From Bacillota bacterium (GTDB taxonomy: Bacteria > Bacillota > UBA4882 > UBA8346), in NCBI GenBank assembly GCA_028282485.1, contig JANQHU010000071.1:1-6846 (forward strand): 6,846 nt of DNA. The letters run 5' to 3'. Made by a program: the position numbers and the translations under genes. The notes beneath the pieces were generated by a model that was not told where the DNA came from, did no database searches, and saw nothing but the letters and a program-made list of their open reading frames with translations. Numbering within the stretch: the first letter of the stretch is position 1; each line of letters starts with the position of its first letter. Below, one piece after another: positions 4,432 through 6,846 of the stretch.

Positions 4432-6846
4432 TTAGCCAGCCACAATATTAACTAATCTATTGGGTACGGTAATTACCTTTTTAATAGTTTTTTCTTGTAG
4501 TAAAGCTTGAATATTCGGGTTTTTGAGACTTATTTCCCGTAATTGTGGTTCACTGCAATCTATAGGAACTACTATTTTTTCTCTAATCTTACCATTAATT
4601 TGCACTACAATCTCGATCTCTTCTTCCGCAGCCAGTTCTTGATTATATTCCGGCCATTGCTGGCGATGAATCGAACAGGCCTCTCCTAGCTTATACCATA
4701 ATTCTTCAGTTATATGAGGACAGGCCGGCGCTAATAATAGTAGTAGGATTTTAACCGCTTCCTTCCAGGCCGGGCTGCCGTAAACATCCGATTTAACTTT
4801 GGCCATTAAGTTGGAAAATTCCATTAAAGTCGCAATATAAGTGTTAAAAGAAAAATTTTCAATTTCGGTAGTTACTTTCAAAATAGTTTGGTGCATCCTG
4901 CGACAAAGCAATTTTTCTTTTTCACTAGCAGTTTGGGGAGGTACTTCTTCTATAATTAAATCCCAGATGCGATTTAAGAAGCGATGCATCCCTTCGATCC
5001 CTCGGCTATCCCAAGGACCACCTTGTTCCCAACGCCAACCAAACATTAAATAAGTGCGCACCGCGTCCGCTCCATAACGTTCGACCAGATCATCAGGAGC
5101 AATTACATTCCCCCGAGATTTACTCATCTTTTCGCTATCTTCACCCAAAATAATCCCTTGATTACGCAATTTAGTCATGGGTTCATTAAAGCTAATCAAT
5201 CCTAAATCCCGCATTGCTTTGGTAAAAAATCTGGTATAAATCAAATGCATACATGCATGCTCCACCCCACCGGTATAAGTGTCTACCGGGAGCCAGTAAG
5301 CTGCTTCTGCGGGATCAAAAGGACCCTTGCCTTGATAATAGGGACTTAAATAACCATACTGATACCAAGAAGAACACATAAAAGTATCCATGGTATCCGT
5401 TTCCCGCTCCGCTGGGCCACCACATTGGGGACAGAGAGTCTTGCGAAAATCCTGATGATGCTTTAGAGGTGATTCCCCAGTAGGTAAAAATTCGGCATCT
5501 TCCGGTAATAAAACCGGCAAATCTTTTTCCGGCACCGGTACGGTACCACATTTACTACAATAGATTATCGGAATCGGAGCCCCCCAATAGCGTTGCCGAC
5601 TAACTAACCAATCCCGCAAGCGGTAGTTAACGGTTTTTTGACCATACTTCTGCTCAGCTAACCAATCAGTTACTTTTGCTTTAGCTACCTTTGCCGCAAC
5701 CCCATTAAACTCCCCCGAATTTACCATCACCCCTTCGGAAACATCAGTATAGGCCTGCTGTAATTCTTGATAACTCTCCTCAAGTTTTGGGGCGATAACT
5801 ACTTTGATGGGCAAGCCAAAATGTTTGGCAAAATCAAAATCTCTTTGATCATGGGCCGGAACTGCCATAATCGCCCCAGTACCATAACCCATTAAAACAT
5901 AGTCGGCAATCCAAATCGGCACTTTTTCGCCATTAACCGGATTAATCGCATAAGCACCAGTAAAGACTCCGGTCTTTTCCTGCGTGGCCGCTAATCGTTC
6001 GATTTCGGTTTGTTTAGCCGCCTGCTCCATATAAGCAGTCACTTCGGAACGGTATTGGTCGGTGGTAATCTCCCCAACCAAGGGATGTTCCGGAGCTAAG
6101 ACCATAAAGGTAACGCCCCAAAGAGTATCCGGCCGAGTAGTAAATACTTTTATTTCTTGTCCGGCTTCGGTAGTAAAATTCACTTCCGCCCCTTCGCTCC
6201 GGCCAATCCAGTTTTGCTGCATGGTGATAATTCGCTCCGGCCAGTCTAATTGGGAGAAATCCAGTAATTCTTCGGCATAATCAGTGATTTTAAAGAACCA
6301 TTGATTTAATTCTTTTTTAATTACGGTAGTGTCACACCGCTCACAATGGCGATCCTCGCCCCAGACTTGCTCCCTAGCTAAGGTAGTATTACAATTAGGA
6401 CAAAAATCCACTGGTGAAAATTTGCGGTAAGCAATTCCTTTTTCATAAAACTTTAAGAAGAACCACTGGGTCCAACGGTAATACTCCGGCAAACAGGAAA
6501 TTATTTCCCGGCGCCAATCAAAGATCGCCCCCATGGACTTCAATTGTTTTCGCATCTTAGCAATATTGCTCATGGTCCACTTGTGGGGATGAATCTGCCG
6601 TTTAATAGCAGCATTTTCTGCCGGAAGGCCAAAAGCATCAAAACCCATGGGAAATAATACATTATAACCTTGCATTCTTTTAAAACGAGCATGGGCATCT
6701 GGCGGAGTAATCGCGTACCAATGACCAATATGCAAATCACCACTGGGATAAGGGAGCATTGTCAACGCGTAATATTTAGGTTGATCCTGTTTTATTTCCG
6801 AACGGTATAAACCATCGTTTTCCCATTTTTTTTGCCATCGTTCTTC
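4432..6846 (-). CDS. leuS: Leucyl-tRNA synthetase, N-terminus cut by window edge
   Basis: Class I aminoacyl-tRNA synthetase that charges tRNA-Leu with leucine in the cytoplasm. The frame stays open to the window edge: the first visible residues read EERWQKKWENDGLYRSEIKQ, the usual LeuS N-terminus, so only about ten residues are missing. A TTG at 6763-6765 is an internal leucine (ALTMLPYPSG), not the start. Of 804 visible residues: HIGH signature at 39-42; zinc-type CxxC pairs at 149-152 and 168-171; CP1 editing domain with TTRPDT (236-241) and GTGAIMAVPAHDQRD (322-336), whose aspartates match those that hydrolyse mischarged tRNA; a second CxxC pair (430-433, 472-475); KMSKS at 573-577; anticodon-binding and C-terminal domains intact. 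Length fits the roughly 800-residue Gram-positive form. It ends at TAA and is followed by a hairpin terminator, so it is probably separate from spoIVB. Any T-box leader would lie outside the window. Confidence 0.98.
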   Translation of the reverse strand, partial: EERWQKKWENDGLYRSEIKQDQPKYYALTMLPYPSGDLHIGHWYAITPPDAHARFKRMQGYNVLFPMGFDAFGLPAENAAIKRQIHPHKWTMSNIAKMRKQLKSMGAIFDWRREIISCLPEYYRWTQWFFLKFYEKGIAYRKFSPVDFCPNCNTTLAREQVWGEDRHCERCDTTVIKKELNQWFFKITDYAEELLDFSQLDWPERIITMQQNWIGRSEGAEVNFTTEAGQEIKVFTTRPDTLWGVTFMVLAPEHPLVGEITTDQYRSEVTAYMEQAAKQTEIERLAATQEKTGVFTGAYAINPVNGEKVPIWIADYVLMGYGTGAIMAVPAHDQRDFDFAKHFGLPIKVVIAPKLEESYQELQQAYTDVSEGVMVNSGEFNGVAAKVAKAKVTDWLAEQKYGQKTVNYRLRDWLVSRQRYWGAPIPIIYCSKCGTVPVPEKDLPVLLPEDAEFLPTGESPLKHHQDFRKTLCPQCGGPAERETDTMDTFMCSSWYQYGYLSPYYQGKGPFDPAEAAYWLPVDTYTGGVEHACMHLIYTRFFTKAMRDLGLISFNEPMTKLRNQGIILGEDSEKMSKSRGNVIAPDDLVERYGADAVRTYLMFGWRWEQGGPWDSRGIEGMHRFLNRIWDLIIEEVPPQTASEKEKLLCRRMHQTILKVTTEIENFSFNTYIATLMEFSNLMAKVKSDVYGSPAWKEAVKILLLLLAPACPHITEELWYKLGEACSIHRQQWPEYNQELAAEEEIEIVVQINGKIREKIVVPIDCSEPQLREISLKNPNIQALLQEKTIKKVITVPNRLVNIVAG

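Noticed and set aside
4841..6280. Several 70-78 codon frames on both strands inside leuS (4841-5053, 5315-5551, 6062-6280)
   Set aside because: All overlap highly conserved LeuS coding sequence in other frames and show no domain of their own.
6763..6765. TTG as the start of leuS, giving a 777-residue protein
   Set aside because: The frame continues to the window edge with 27 more residues of typical LeuS N-terminus; the TTG is the Leu of ALTMLPYP.

Overview
The window comes from a low-GC, endospore-forming Firmicute (Bacillota), most likely a member of the Clostridia. The evidence is a full-length SpoIVB protease gene followed directly by spo0A, the master regulator of sporulation. Strong AGGAGG-type ribosome binding sites and frequent GTG/TTG starts agree with this. 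The genus cannot be named from the sequence alone.

All five genes lie on the minus strand, so transcription runs from high to low coordinates. First is leuS (leucyl-tRNA synthetase), complete at its C-terminus but cut by the window edge a few residues after its start. It ends in a GC-rich hairpin with a short T run (about 4376-4403). A new unit begins immediately behind it: a forespore-sigma-like promoter (4342-4371) and then spoIVB, an S55 serine protease with PDZ domain that signals from the forespore. A 104-base gap follows, with a good match to a sigma-H promoter (2897-2925), then spo0A (GTG start). Only 13 and 21 bases separate spo0A from two further genes, both with TTG starts behind strong Shine-Dalgarno sequences. 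These are a SteA-like protein (thiamine-pyrophosphokinase-type core plus a C-terminal membrane helix) and a SteB/MctB-like protein (N-terminal membrane helix, coiled coil, Rossmann-like domain). The last gene ends at base 8.

How the genes fit together: SpoIVB and Spo0A are an old sporulation pair (spoIVB-spo0A in Bacillus). SteA and SteB are named from Corynebacterium, where the pair supports daughter-cell separation together with the FtsEX-RipC peptidoglycan hydrolase pathway. Their tight placement behind spo0A suggests one transcript that makes both the sporulation regulator and a septum or envelope remodelling pair. That link is an inference, and it is the most interesting point in the window. 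The common automatic names for the last two genes (thiamine pyrophosphokinase, copper transporter) are probably misleading. No mobile element, CRISPR array, tRNA or rRNA is visible, and no gap between genes exceeds about 150 bases.
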